From positions 20,357 through 84,356 of the forward strand of contig CAVCWT010000006.1 in the NCBI GenBank assembly GCA_963605745.1: DNA of 64,000 nt, written 5' to 3'. Positions 53,744 through 61,584 of the stretch are shown piece by piece (position 1 is the stretch's first letter; each line of letters begins with the position of its first letter). The DNA comes from CAG-791 sp963605745. GTDB taxonomy: Bacteria > Bacillota > Clostridia > Lachnospirales > Lachnospiraceae. The notes under the pieces are model-generated. The model saw only the letters and a program-made list of their open reading frames with translations. It was not told where the DNA came from and ran no database searches. The translations under genes and the position numbers were made by a program.

Positions 53744-54766
53744 ATGAATTGTAATTTTAATGATTATCAGCATCATACAGCAAGGACTGCAGGCAGGACG
53801 CTTGCAGTCCTTGCTTTGGTTTTGCTGACAGGAATGCTGACCGGCTGCCGGCAGCAGATATCCTTGTCCTTTCAAGATAACGCCGGATACAGCAACTTTA
53901 ATTTTCTTGTCAATGAATCCGGATCCGCAGAGGTTGCAGAGCCGTTTGCCTCGCAGCTGTGCGTTCTGGAGGGAGACAATATCTCAGCAGATCTTGACAG
54001 CATCGGCACCTCCACAGCAGCGGCTCTGTTCGATCTCAACCGCCGGCAGACGCTATATGCCAAGGACGCCTTTGAAAAGGTGTATCCTGCCAGTCTGACA
54101 AAGGTCATGACAGCACTTGTTGCCTTGGAAAATGCCAGCCTGGATACCACCCTCACCGCATCCTCCAATGTCTATATGAGTGATGCGTCCGCTCAAAGAG
54201 CAGGACTCGAGGAAGGTGATTCCATGACCCTTGATCAGGCATTACATCTGCTGCTGATCCACTCAGACAACGATGTGGCGGTTCTGATTGCAGAGAACAT
54301 TGCCGGCTCTACGAATCAGTTTATCCAGATGATGAACGATGAGGCCAAACGACTCGGCGCTACACAGACGAACTTTATCAATTCCAATGGCCTGACAGAT
54401 GAGAATCATTACACCAGTGTCTATGATATGTATCTGATCTTTAATGAAGCCATGCAGTTTCAGTCCTTCCAGGAAACCATTGCCATGTCGACCTATACGA
54501 CGGTCTATCACGACAAAAGCGGAGCGGAGAAGGAAATTACGGTATCCTCCACCAATTCCTACAACATGTCCTATATTACGCCGCCGACCGGGGTAACAGT
54601 AATCGGAGGCAAAACCGGGACCACCACGGCGGCAGGGCATAATCTGATCCTATATGTACGGGATTCCTCCGGCAATCCCTATATTGCGGTAGTCATGAAG
54701 GCGCTCGACAGCGATTCCTGCTATGGCACGATGAACGAATTGCTCTCGCTCATCGGAAGTCAATAG
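53744..54766 (+). CDS. D-alanyl-D-alanine carboxypeptidase (secreted/lipoprotein, serine type)
   Basis: This 340-residue penicillin-binding protein trims peptidoglycan stem peptides at the cell surface. The hydrophobic stretch at residues 18-34 ends in LTGMLTGC, which looks like a lipobox with C35, so it may be lipid anchored. Active-site motifs are SxxK at S117 (YPASLTKVM), SxN (LIHSDNDVAV) and KTG (IGGKTGTTTAAG). The spacing fits the DacA/DacF family, although the C-terminal beta domain is short. The ATG at 53744 lacks a strong site; an alternative start inside the signal region cannot be excluded. A promoter lies just beyond the stop for the next gene. Confidence 0.88.
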   Translation: MNCNFNDYQHHTARTAGRTLAVLALVLLTGMLTGCRQQISLSFQDNAGYSNFNFLVNESGSAEVAEPFASQLCVLEGDNISADLDSIGTSTAAALFDLNRRQTLYAKDAFEKVYPASLTKVMTALVALENASLDTTLTASSNVYMSDASAQRAGLEEGDSMTLDQALHLLLIHSDNDVAVLIAENIAGSTNQFIQMMNDEAKRLGATQTNFINSNGLTDENHYTSVYDMYLIFNEAMQFQSFQETIAMSTYTTVYHDKSGAEKEITVSSTNSYNMSYITPPTGVTVIGGKTGTTTAAGHNLILYVRDSSGNPYIAVVMKALDSDSCYGTMNELLSLIGSQ

Positions 54767-54795
54767 TTGTTTTTCAAATGCTGATTCGTTATAAT
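54767..54795 (+). promoter_or_regulatory. Promoter of small P-loop gene
   Basis: TTGTTT (54767-54772) and TATAAT (54790-54795) are 17 bp apart, directly behind the previous stop codon. The operator-like dyad begins one base downstream. Confidence 0.75.
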
Positions 54796-54796
54796 G

Positions 54797-54829
54797 TTTG
54801 TAACGAACGAAACATTCATTCGTTACAAA
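54797..54829 (+). promoter_or_regulatory. Operator-like palindrome at transcription start
   Basis: TTTGTAACGAACGAA (54797-54811) and TTCATTCGTTACAAA (54815-54829) form 15 bp arms with a single C/T difference around ACA. It begins right after the -10 box, where a repressor (for example TetR type) would block transcription. It could also be an RNA hairpin in the 5' leader, since A-rich sequence follows. Confidence 0.6.
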
Positions 54830-54856
54830 ATAAAAAAGTCCAGGAGGGCAAATCCA

Positions 54857-55276
54857 ATGGTTCAACTCATCGTAGGTAAAAAGGGCAAGGGTAAAACCAA
54901 ATGCTTATTGGATAAGGTTAACAGCGAGGTTAAGACAGCATCTGGAAATGTTGTGTATCTTGACAAGAGCACACAGCACATGTTCGAGCTCAACAACAAG
55001 ATTCGTTTGATCTGTGTACCGGATTACGGTGTAGATAATGCAGATCAGTTCCTTGGTTTTGTCAGTGGAATCCTTTCTCAGGATCATGATCTGCAGCAGA
55101 TGTATTTTGACAGTTTCCTTGATATTGCCCACCTTCGCGATGCAGATATTACTCCTGCTATCAACAAGTTAGAAACTCTCAGTGAGCAGTTCAAGGTGGA
55201 TTTCGTCCTCAGCGTTTCTATGGATGAGTCCGAGCTGCCGGAGTCCGCAAAGGCTCTGATTGCAGTTTCGCTGTAG
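54857..55276 (+). CDS. Small P-loop (ATP/GTP-binding) protein of cell-division-adjacent cluster
   Basis: The 139-residue protein begins MVQLIVGKKGKGKTKCLLDK, a Walker A motif (GKKGKGKT, residues 7-14). The rest has alternating beta/alpha character, including VVYLDKSTQHMFEL and a VDFVLSVSMDESELP segment that may be a Walker B-like strand. It is too short for a complete PilT or ParA ATPase, though homologues are sometimes labelled as PilT. No membrane segment is seen. The start ATG follows CAGGAGG. The promoter and palindrome lie just upstream, and an HlyD-like gene and sepF follow, so a cell-envelope or division link is suggested by context only. Confidence 0.7.
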   Translation: MVQLIVGKKGKGKTKCLLDKVNSEVKTASGNVVYLDKSTQHMFELNNKIRLICVPDYGVDNADQFLGFVSGILSQDHDLQQMYFDSFLDIAHLRDADITPAINKLETLSEQFKVDFVLSVSMDESELPESAKALIAVSL

Positions 55277-55378
55277 GATACCTATGGGATTGGTAAGGTC
55301 TCAATGCTGATCATCTCTGAGAGCAAAGATTTCCGTTGAGAGCCGGTCTATTTTAAACAGACACATATATAACAATGT

Positions 55379-55416
55379 CGAAAGCCTTGGGAGTTGCTCT
55401 CAAGGCTTTCGTTTTG
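55379..55416 (+). terminator. Terminator just upstream of HlyD-like gene
   Basis: CGAAAGCCTTG pairs with CAAGGCTTTCG, extended by GGAG/CTCT around TTGC, then four T residues. It lies only 13 nt before ATG 55429, so it may end the P-loop transcript or act as a leader attenuator. Confidence 0.75.
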
Positions 55417-55428
55417 TATGATTAGGAA

Positions 55429-56994
55429 ATGAGTCCTAAAAAGAATCCGAGGAATTCCTCGCAGAACAGACAATCAAATAAAGGCTCCGGCAGCAGAACG
55501 GCAAAAAGGCCGGAGAGTAAAGGGAGCAGCACCGCAGGCAGAGGAACGGCAGTCAGACGCCAGACACGCCAGCAGGACACCGCCAGGAGCAGATCCGGAA
55601 ATACAGGGGACAATAAGATTGTCACGTATCAAAAGCCGGTAAATATCAACATCGGTGTGATCATTTTTGCAGTCATTCTGATCTACGTCCTTTACAGTGT
55701 ATTTCGCTATGCTACAGCCAAACATGTCGTTGGCTATGAGGTCCGGACCGGCTCCATTTCCACCAACCAGGTCTACCAGGGGCTGGCACTTCGAACCGAA
55801 GAGGTTGTATCCTGTGAGTCATCCGGATACATCAACTATTATTCTCCGGAAACAGATCGCCTTGCCGTGGGAAAACTGGCCTACACCATTGATGAATCCG
55901 GTCAGGTTCAGTCGTATTTGGCCCAGAGTGCGGGCGAGAATTCGGTCCTTACCGAATCGGATTATTCCTCGATTGCCTCGGACATTGTGTCGTTTGGGGA
56001 GTCCTTTTGTGCTGCTGATTATCAGCAGTTATATGAATTCAAGACCTCACTGACCGGAACCATTCAAAAGCTGGCGAGCCGCAGCATTTTGTCGGATCTT
56101 ACAGCACAGTCCTATTCATCGCTCCAGTCCTATTACACAACGTCTACCGGGTATATCGTCTATTGTGTGGATGGCTACGAGGATAAAACCTTTGAGGAAC
56201 TGGTTACCAGTGATTTTGACACCACCAGCTATTCCAGGACCGAGCTCACAAACGGTAATCTCGTGACACAGGGAGATCCTGCCTATCGAATCGAAACGGC
56301 AGAGGACTGGGAGGTTGCCATTCAGACTGCCTCCAAAGAGGATGCACAGATGCTGCAGGAAGAGGGCGTTGTCAAGGTTCGTTTCCTGAAAAATCAGTAT
56401 GAAGCCTGGGCTACGGTGGGTGAAATTCGCGATCCGGGAGATGGAAATTATCTGGTGCAGCTCAAATTCACCAATTCCATGATGGCCTTTTGTACGGATC
56501 GCTTCCTGTCCATCGAAATTCTGATGGATACCACCGAAGGACTGAAGGTTCCAAAGTCTGCGCTCATTGATGATACCTTTTACGTGGTGCCAAAGGAATA
56601 TGTTACAACCGGCGTCGGCGGGTCGGAGGGGGTTTTGCGTCAGATCATGGATTCTGACGGAGAGAAGAGCACCGAGTTTATCAGTGTCACGCCATATACC
56701 AAGGACGAAGATGAGGAAAACTACTACCTGGATCAGCAGACGCTTCGGGACGGAGATGTTCTGGTAAAACCGGATTCAACCGAAACACTGACTCTGGCCA
56801 ACAGCATGACCGACACGCTGACCGGTGTATACAACATCAACAAGGGCTATGCCGATTTCCGCCAGGTAACCAAGATTTCTGAGAATGATGAGTATGCCAT
56901 TGTCAAGGCAAATTCCACGTATGGTCTGCGGGAATATGACTATATTGTTCTGAATGCCAACACGATGTCGCCGAATGAATTTTTGTACGAATAG
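55429..56994 (+). CDS. HlyD-like membrane protein next to sepF
   Basis: This 521-residue protein has a long basic, Ser/Arg/Lys-rich cytoplasmic start (residues 1-70), one transmembrane helix (about 75-97), and an extracytoplasmic region with barrel-sandwich/HlyD-like beta segments (VVGYEVRTGSISTNQVYQGLA, then KVPKSALIDDTFYVVPKEYV). Adaptor proteins of this type usually bridge exporters, but no transporter is adjacent. In Lachnospiraceae a related gene often lies next to sepF. The start ATG 55429 directly abuts AGGAA, so the true start may be slightly different. A terminator lies 13 nt upstream. Confidence 0.75.
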   Translation: MSPKKNPRNSSQNRQSNKGSGSRTAKRPESKGSSTAGRGTAVRRQTRQQDTARSRSGNTGDNKIVTYQKPVNINIGVIIFAVILIYVLYSVFRYATAKHVVGYEVRTGSISTNQVYQGLALRTEEVVSCESSGYINYYSPETDRLAVGKLAYTIDESGQVQSYLAQSAGENSVLTESDYSSIASDIVSFGESFCAADYQQLYEFKTSLTGTIQKLASRSILSDLTAQSYSSLQSYYTTSTGYIVYCVDGYEDKTFEELVTSDFDTTSYSRTELTNGNLVTQGDPAYRIETAEDWEVAIQTASKEDAQMLQEEGVVKVRFLKNQYEAWATVGEIRDPGDGNYLVQLKFTNSMMAFCTDRFLSIEILMDTTEGLKVPKSALIDDTFYVVPKEYVTTGVGGSEGVLRQIMDSDGEKSTEFISVTPYTKDEDEENYYLDQQTLRDGDVLVKPDSTETLTLANSMTDTLTGVYNINKGYADFRQVTKISENDEYAIVKANSTYGLREYDYIVLNANTMSPNEFLYE

Positions 56995-57005
56995 TGGATT
57001 TTACA

Positions 57006-57034
57006 TTGACATCGCTTACATTTCATTCAATAAT
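57006..57034 (+). promoter_or_regulatory. Promoter of sepF
   Basis: A consensus TTGACA (57006-57011) is followed after 17 bp by AATAAT (57029-57034), part of a longer TAATAAT stretch. It lies about 40 nt before the sepF start. Confidence 0.75.
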
Positions 57035-57071
57035 AATACTGTATGGATATGACTAAACGGGAGAAGACTCT

Positions 57072-57770
57072 ATGAGTATTTTTGATAATCTGGCAAATAA
57101 GCTGAATATTGGCGGAGAGGACGATTACGAAGACGAGTACGATGACGATGTAATCGACGATGAAGAAGAGGACGAGCCTCGCGCCAAACGCAGCTTCTTT
57201 AATAAGAACAAGGCAAGAGAGGACGAGGACGAGCCCTATGAGCCCAGCGGACGTGCTTCCATTCGGCCAACCGGCGGTCCGCGTTCCGGCGGCAATCAGC
57301 TGGCACCGACTCGTTCGAACAGAATGATGCCGGCTCCCGGCGGAAACCAGCAGGTTCGTGTGATCAAGCCCAGCTCCTTTGATCAGGCAAGGCAGATCAC
57401 GGATGCATTATTGGCACGCCGTATGGTCGTTCTGAATCTGGAAGGATTGGATGTCAACACCGCCCAGAGAATCGTTGATTTTGCATCCGGCTCCTGCTAT
57501 GCACTTCATGGCAACTTCATGAAGATTTCTCATTTCATCATTGTGATTACACCGGAGGATGTTGATATTGCAGGAGACATCACCGGAGGTCGTCCGGATG
57601 CTGTTTCCGGAATCCTGGCAAGTGCAGCTGCACAGGGCGGAATGAATGGCATGAGTGGAATGAATTCCATGAACAGTATGAATTCCATGAATAGCGGAAT
57701 GAACGGCATGAGTGAAGGCACGTCCAATCCTTTCGTAAACAATACAATGAATATGGGAAGTGCCTATTGA
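57072..57770 (+). CDS. sepF: Cell division protein SepF
   Basis: SepF (232 residues) bundles and tethers FtsZ to the membrane. It begins MSIFDNLANKLNIG, the amphipathic N-terminal membrane anchor. An acidic and then basic linker (residues 15-95) follows, then the SepF core (about 95-175): VRVIKPSSFDQARQITDALL, VVLNLEGLDVNTAQRIVDFASG and ISHFIIVITPEDVDI. The C-terminal tail (about 185-232) is a low-complexity Met/Asn/Gly/Ser repeat (MNSMNSMNS). The tail is unusual and its role is not apparent. ATG 57072 is preceded by CGGGAG. A strong terminator follows. Confidence 0.93.
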   Translation: MSIFDNLANKLNIGGEDDYEDEYDDDVIDDEEEDEPRAKRSFFNKNKAREDEDEPYEPSGRASIRPTGGPRSGGNQLAPTRSNRMMPAPGGNQQVRVIKPSSFDQARQITDALLARRMVVLNLEGLDVNTAQRIVDFASGSCYALHGNFMKISHFIIVITPEDVDIAGDITGGRPDAVSGILASAAAQGGMNGMSGMNSMNSMNSMNSGMNGMSEGTSNPFVNNTMNMGSAY

Positions 57771-57834
57771 GTATTTGAGCATATAGAACCTATACGAGAC
57801 AGCAGGACACATCCTACGCAAGATCTGAGAACGT

Positions 57835-57875
57835 AAACGCACTGACACGAGGTTTCGGCTGTTGGTGCGTTTTTG
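57835..57875 (+). terminator. Terminator of sepF
   Basis: AAACGCACTGAC pairs (with wobbles) with GTTGGTGCGTTT, tip CGAGGTTTCGG, and then a T-run. A clear rho-independent terminator just before the repeat. Confidence 0.85.
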
Positions 57876-57877
57876 TT

Positions 57878-58075
57878 ATCTGTTCAGCACAGAACGATTT
57901 TCAGAGAGAACTGACCGTTTACGGGCAGGTTCTCGAATGAAATCGTTCTGTGGCCAAGCCCCGAAGGGGCTCTGGCCAGTCTCATCGAAAATGCGAAGCA
58001 TTTGAGATGAGATGCTGAACATGAATCGGCCGCTTGCGGACAGATTCATGATTGAAATCGTCAGGTGCTGAACAA
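57878..58075. repeat. Family 1 structured element, composite copy F
   Basis: Outer arm TGTTCAGCA (57881-57889) pairs with TGCTGAACA (58013-58021). Arm 1 pairs CAGAACGATTT with AAATCGTTCTG. Arm 2 is GCCCC-GAA-GGGGC inside TGGCCA...TGGCCA. Arm 3 is CTCATC...GATGAG with a GCGAAGC tip. A second right end, GTGCTGAACA (58065-58074), preceded by GATTCATGATTGAAATCG, makes this a full copy followed by part of a short one. It sits between the sepF terminator and aroB. Confidence 0.85.
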
Positions 58076-58120
58076 CTACACAGATTTTCAGAGAGAACTG
58101 ACCGTTTACGGGCAGGTTCT
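57896..58120. repeat. Exact 38 bp direct repeat flanking copy F
   Basis: The 38 bases at 57896-57933 recur exactly at 58083-58120 (187 bp apart); both begin GATTTTCAGAGAGAACTGAC and end GGGCAGGTTCT. The first lies within arm 1 of the repeat, the second in the aroB leader. Confidence 0.9.
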
Positions 58121-58141
58121 TCCCTACCAGGAGAAACTATT

Positions 58142-59275
58142 ATGAGCCAAAATCACAACCGCCTTTCCATCCACAAAGATCAAAAACCATGCTATGACAT
58201 TGCATACAGCACCGATACTGAGGTGCTCCGCCGTGAACTCGTCCGCTGCGGTCTGGAGGGCCGAAGAGCCCTGATTATCACCGATACGAACGTTGCGCCG
58301 CTCTATGCCCAGCAGATTGCAGCGCTGTTTGATCCGAAACCGGAAGTTTATGCCATCCCGGCCGGGGAAGAGAACAAAAATCTGGACCAGATCCGTGCCC
58401 TTTTGCGCTTTATGGTGGAACATCACTATGACCGTAAATCCTTTCTGGTTGCACTCGGAGGCGGCGTTGTGGGCGATATGACCGGTTTTGCTGCAGCCAT
58501 CTATATGCGGGGCATTGACTTTATCCAGATTCCGACAACGCTCCTTTCGCAGGCGGATTCCTCCATCGGAGGCAAGACCGGCGTGGATTTTGACGGATTC
58601 AAGAACATGGTGGGCGCATTCAAGATGCCGCGCCTTGTCTATGCAAATGTTGACTTCTTAAAGAGTCTGGATGATCGACAGTTCGCCTCCGGCTTTGCCG
58701 AGGTCATGAAGAGTGCCCTTATAAAGGACGGAGAATTCTATGTCTGGCTCCTGGATCACATGATGGAAATTCTGGACCGTGACAGTGAGGTTCTGTCAGA
58801 GATGCTCTACCGCAGCAACGAGATCAAAAAGAGCGTTGTTGAAAAGGATCCCTACGAAAAAGGAGATCGAATGCTGCTTAACTACGGGCATACCATCGGT
58901 CATGCCATTGAAAAGCATCTGAATTTTGAGATGACCCACGGCGAATGCGTAGCACTTGGCTGCATTGCCGCTGCCTTTATCTCCTATAAGAGAGGGGACC
59001 TGACCTGGGAGGAATATTATGAGCTGCGCGACATGTTCGTTCCCTTTGGTCTGCCGATCTCGCTGGAATCCATCGATGCTGATGCGGTACTGGCATTGAC
59101 AAAGTCCGATAAAAAGTCTGTAAACGGCAGCCTTCGCTTTATTCTACTGCACGGCATCGGCGATGCCTACGTGGATACAACCGTAACTGAGGATGAGATC
59201 CGGGCCGCCATCGAAGAGCTGGATTTTTCGGTCAAGCTCCGCAAGGCTGAGAATCCGGAGGAAGGTGACGAGTAA
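58142..59275 (+). CDS. aroB: 3-dehydroquinate synthase
   Basis: AroB (377 residues) cyclises DAHP to 3-dehydroquinate in the shikimate pathway. It has ALGGGVVGDMTGFAAAIYMRG (NAD-binding), TTLLSQADSSIGGKTGVDF and the metal ligand region LNYGHTIGHAIE. It binds NAD and a divalent metal in the cytoplasm. ATG 58142 follows CAGGAGAAA. The repeated 38 bp and the family 1 element form its leader. Its stop overlaps the lspA start by one base. Confidence 0.96.
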   Translation: MSQNHNRLSIHKDQKPCYDIAYSTDTEVLRRELVRCGLEGRRALIITDTNVAPLYAQQIAALFDPKPEVYAIPAGEENKNLDQIRALLRFMVEHHYDRKSFLVALGGGVVGDMTGFAAAIYMRGIDFIQIPTTLLSQADSSIGGKTGVDFDGFKNMVGAFKMPRLVYANVDFLKSLDDRQFASGFAEVMKSALIKDGEFYVWLLDHMMEILDRDSEVLSEMLYRSNEIKKSVVEKDPYEKGDRMLLNYGHTIGHAIEKHLNFEMTHGECVALGCIAAAFISYKRGDLTWEEYYELRDMFVPFGLPISLESIDADAVLALTKSDKKSVNGSLRFILLHGIGDAYVDTTVTEDEIRAAIEELDFSVKLRKAENPEEGDE

Positions 59276-59811
59276 TGGCATACAGGGAAGATCCTAAAAA
59301 TATGACCGGTGCCTTTCATCATGGCCTGGCAGGTGTCATTTTGCCGCTCCTTTTATGGGCAATGCTCATTGCCCTCGATCTGTGGACAAAGTCTCTGGCT
59401 GCAGCAGCTCTCAAGACAAACGGCCCGGTGATCCTCATGAAAGGAGTTCTGGAGCTTTTGTATGTGCAGAATACCGGCGCAGCCTTCAGCCTCCTGGAGA
59501 ACGCACAGTGGCTGTTCATCCTGATTGCAATTGTAGTGAATGCAGCCATTCTCTGGATCCTTGTGCGAGCACCTAGGACTCGTTATTATGTACCGCTTCG
59601 GATGACGTTGTTACTGGTCAGTGCCGGCGCTGTCGGGAATGTTGTGGACCGCATTACGCTGGGGTATGTTCGTGATTTTATCTATTTTTCACTCATCAAT
59701 TTCCCTGTGTTCAATGTGGCAGATATTTACGTCACCTGTGCGACAGTGCTCCTGGTCATTCTGGTGCTGTTTTATTACAAGGACGAAGACTTTCACTTTC
59801 TGGCAAAATAA
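59275..59811 (+). CDS. lspA: Signal peptidase II (lipoprotein signal peptidase)
   Basis: LspA (178 residues) is a four-helix membrane aspartic peptidase that removes signal peptides from prolipoproteins. The catalytic aspartates lie in GNVVDRITLGYVRDFI and FPVFNVADIYV. The VQNTGAAFSLL motif is also conserved. It begins inside the aroB stop (TAATG) and is translationally coupled, with no separate ribosome binding site. Confidence 0.96.
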   Translation: MAYREDPKNMTGAFHHGLAGVILPLLLWAMLIALDLWTKSLAAAALKTNGPVILMKGVLELLYVQNTGAAFSLLENAQWLFILIAIVVNAAILWILVRAPRTRYYVPLRMTLLLVSAGAVGNVVDRITLGYVRDFIYFSLINFPVFNVADIYVTCATVLLVILVLFYYKDEDFHFLAK

Positions 59812-59880
59812 CCAGTACAGCGATTTTTAAATAACTAGCCGGATAACGCAGAATGATTGCATGAATAGGTAAATGACAAT

Positions 59881-60801
59881 ATGACACCAACTTCACTTTG
59901 TGTAACCGAAGAACAGGACGGCCTTCGCCTGGATAAATTCCTCGCCGAGGCCCTGCCGGACTATTCCAGGAATTACCTGCAGGGGCTTTTAAAGGACGGT
60001 CTTGTTCTCGTAAGCGGCAAGGCGATGAAGCCCTCCTACCGCGTAGCAGAGGAAGACACCGTCACTCTCTCCATCCCGGACAAGATTCTGCCGGATATTG
60101 AGCCGGAGAACATTCCTCTGGACATTCTCTATGAGGATGACGACGTCCTTGTTGTGAATAAACCAAAAGGAATGGTGGTACATCCTGCGCCAGGACATTA
60201 CAGCGGAACCCTTGTGAATGCCATCATGTATCACTGCGGAGATTCTCTGTCCGGTATCAACGGCGTAATGCGCCCCGGCATTGTTCATCGAATTGATCGG
60301 GATACGACAGGTTCCATTCTCGTCTGCAAAAACGACCGTGCCCACCAGAATATTGCAGAGCAGCTCAAGGAGCACAGCATTAAGCGTGAATATGTTGCTA
60401 TCTGTTACGGGAATTTTCCGGAAGAGAGCAGGGTGATCTCCGGCAACATCGGAAGAGATCGGAATGACCGCAAGAAAATGGCCATTGTTCCCTTTGGGAC
60501 CGGCAAGCATGCCGTAACCCATGTGAAGGTCTTAAAGCGTTTTAGCGGCTACACCTACGTGTCCTGCCGCCTGGAAACGGGCAGAACCCACCAGATCCGT
60601 GTCCATATGGCCAGCATCGGTTATCCACTCCTTGGGGATGCGGTGTATGCCGGGAATCGCAAATCTCCGTATCATCTCGAAGGACAGTGTCTGCATGCCA
60701 AAACCCTTGGCTTTGTCCATCCAATCTCCGGAGAATACATTGAAACCAAGGCACCGCTTCCGGAATATTTTGAGCATCTTTTGAACATTCTGCCGCAGTA
60801 G
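59881..60801 (+). CDS. RluA/RluD-type 23S rRNA pseudouridine synthase
   Basis: This 306-residue pseudouridine synthase has an N-terminal S4 RNA-binding domain (residues 10-75, GLRLDKFLAEALPDYSRNYL) and the RluA catalytic domain with MRPGIVHRIDRDTTGSIL (catalytic Asp in the HRID loop). VHPAPGHYSGTLVNAI and SCRLETGRTHQIRVHMASI are family blocks. The target is probably large-subunit rRNA; in Firmicutes this gene often follows lspA (RluD-like, YlyB). The start ATG has only a weak AGGT nearby. Confidence 0.93.
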   Translation: MTPTSLCVTEEQDGLRLDKFLAEALPDYSRNYLQGLLKDGLVLVSGKAMKPSYRVAEEDTVTLSIPDKILPDIEPENIPLDILYEDDDVLVVNKPKGMVVHPAPGHYSGTLVNAIMYHCGDSLSGINGVMRPGIVHRIDRDTTGSILVCKNDRAHQNIAEQLKEHSIKREYVAICYGNFPEESRVISGNIGRDRNDRKKMAIVPFGTGKHAVTHVKVLKRFSGYTYVSCRLETGRTHQIRVHMASIGYPLLGDAVYAGNRKSPYHLEGQCLHAKTLGFVHPISGEYIETKAPLPEYFEHLLNILPQ

Positions 60802-60814
60802 GAATGGAATGAAA

Positions 60815-60863
60815 AGGTTTCACTTTGGCAGTCACATTCACGATGGAATACGTCAGGTGCTAA
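60815..60863. repeat. Family 1 element, decayed copy G
   Basis: ACATTCACGATGGAATACGT then CAGGTGCTAA (60854-60863) keep the right end and a trace of the arm; the left end is missing. It is immediately upstream of the response-regulator gene. Confidence 0.4.
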
Positions 60864-60873
60864 GGGGGGACAT

Positions 60874-61584
60874 ATGATTCGAATTGCAATCGTGGAAGAT
60901 GAGGAGCTTTATGCGCAGCAGTTAAAGTCTTATCTGCTGCAATATGAAAAGGACAATCAGGAAGCCTTTGACATCACCTTCTATAATGACGGCGATAGTA
61001 TTGTGAACAAATATCGTTCTCAGTTTGACATCATTCTGATGGATATTCAGATGAAATTCATGGACGGAATGTCTGCCGCTGAGGAGATCCGTAAGATCGA
61101 TGATGAGGTTGTCATCATTTTCATCACCAATATGTCGCAGTATGCCATCCGCGGCTATGCAGTGGATGCCCTGGATTATATGTTAAAGCCCGTGAGTTAT
61201 TTTGCCTTTTCACAGCGCCTTAGCCGGGCCATCTCCAGAATGAAAAAGCGGGAATCCAAGATCATTCTCGTGAACATCAAGGGGGGCACGGTGCGGCTGA
61301 ATGTTGCCAATATCTATTACATTGACAGCCAGGGACACACGCTCATCCTGCATACGATTCTGGGCGATTATGAGACAACCGGAACGATGAAGGAAATGGA
61401 AGAGAAACTTGCCGGCATGAATTTTTGCCGGGGCAATAAGGGATATCTCATCAATTTGCAGCACGTGGAAGGCATCCAGGACGGCTGTGCGCTTGTAAAG
61501 GGAGAGAGGCTCCCATTAAGCCGTGCAAAACGCAAGGAATTCATGGAGGCACTGGCCAGTTACTGGGGAGAGGCGGTGAAGTGA
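60874..61584 (+). CDS. LytTR-family response regulator
   Basis: The 236-residue AgrA-like regulator has a receiver domain (residues 1-125, IVEDEELYAQQLKSYL and phospho-acceptor LMDIQMK) and a C-terminal LytTR DNA-binding domain (about 130-232; ITLVNIKGG-like then IYYIDSQGHTLILHT and RGNKGYLINLQHVEGI). It probably regulates target promoters after phosphorylation by the coupled kinase. AGGGGGG precedes ATG 60874. The stop overlaps the kinase start. Confidence 0.92.
   Translation: MIRIAIVEDEELYAQQLKSYLLQYEKDNQEAFDITFYNDGDSIVNKYRSQFDIILMDIQMKFMDGMSAAEEIRKIDDEVVIIFITNMSQYAIRGYAVDALDYMLKPVSYFAFSQRLSRAISRMKKRESKIILVNIKGGTVRLNVANIYYIDSQGHTLILHTILGDYETTGTMKEMEEKLAGMNFCRGNKGYLINLQHVEGIQDGCALVKGERLPLSRAKRKEFMEALASYWGEAVK

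Noticed and set aside
53744..54766. Assignment of the D,D-carboxypeptidase as a beta-lactamase.
   Set aside because: SxxK, SDN and KTG with the YPASLTKVM context match DacA/DacF carboxypeptidases rather than class A lactamases.
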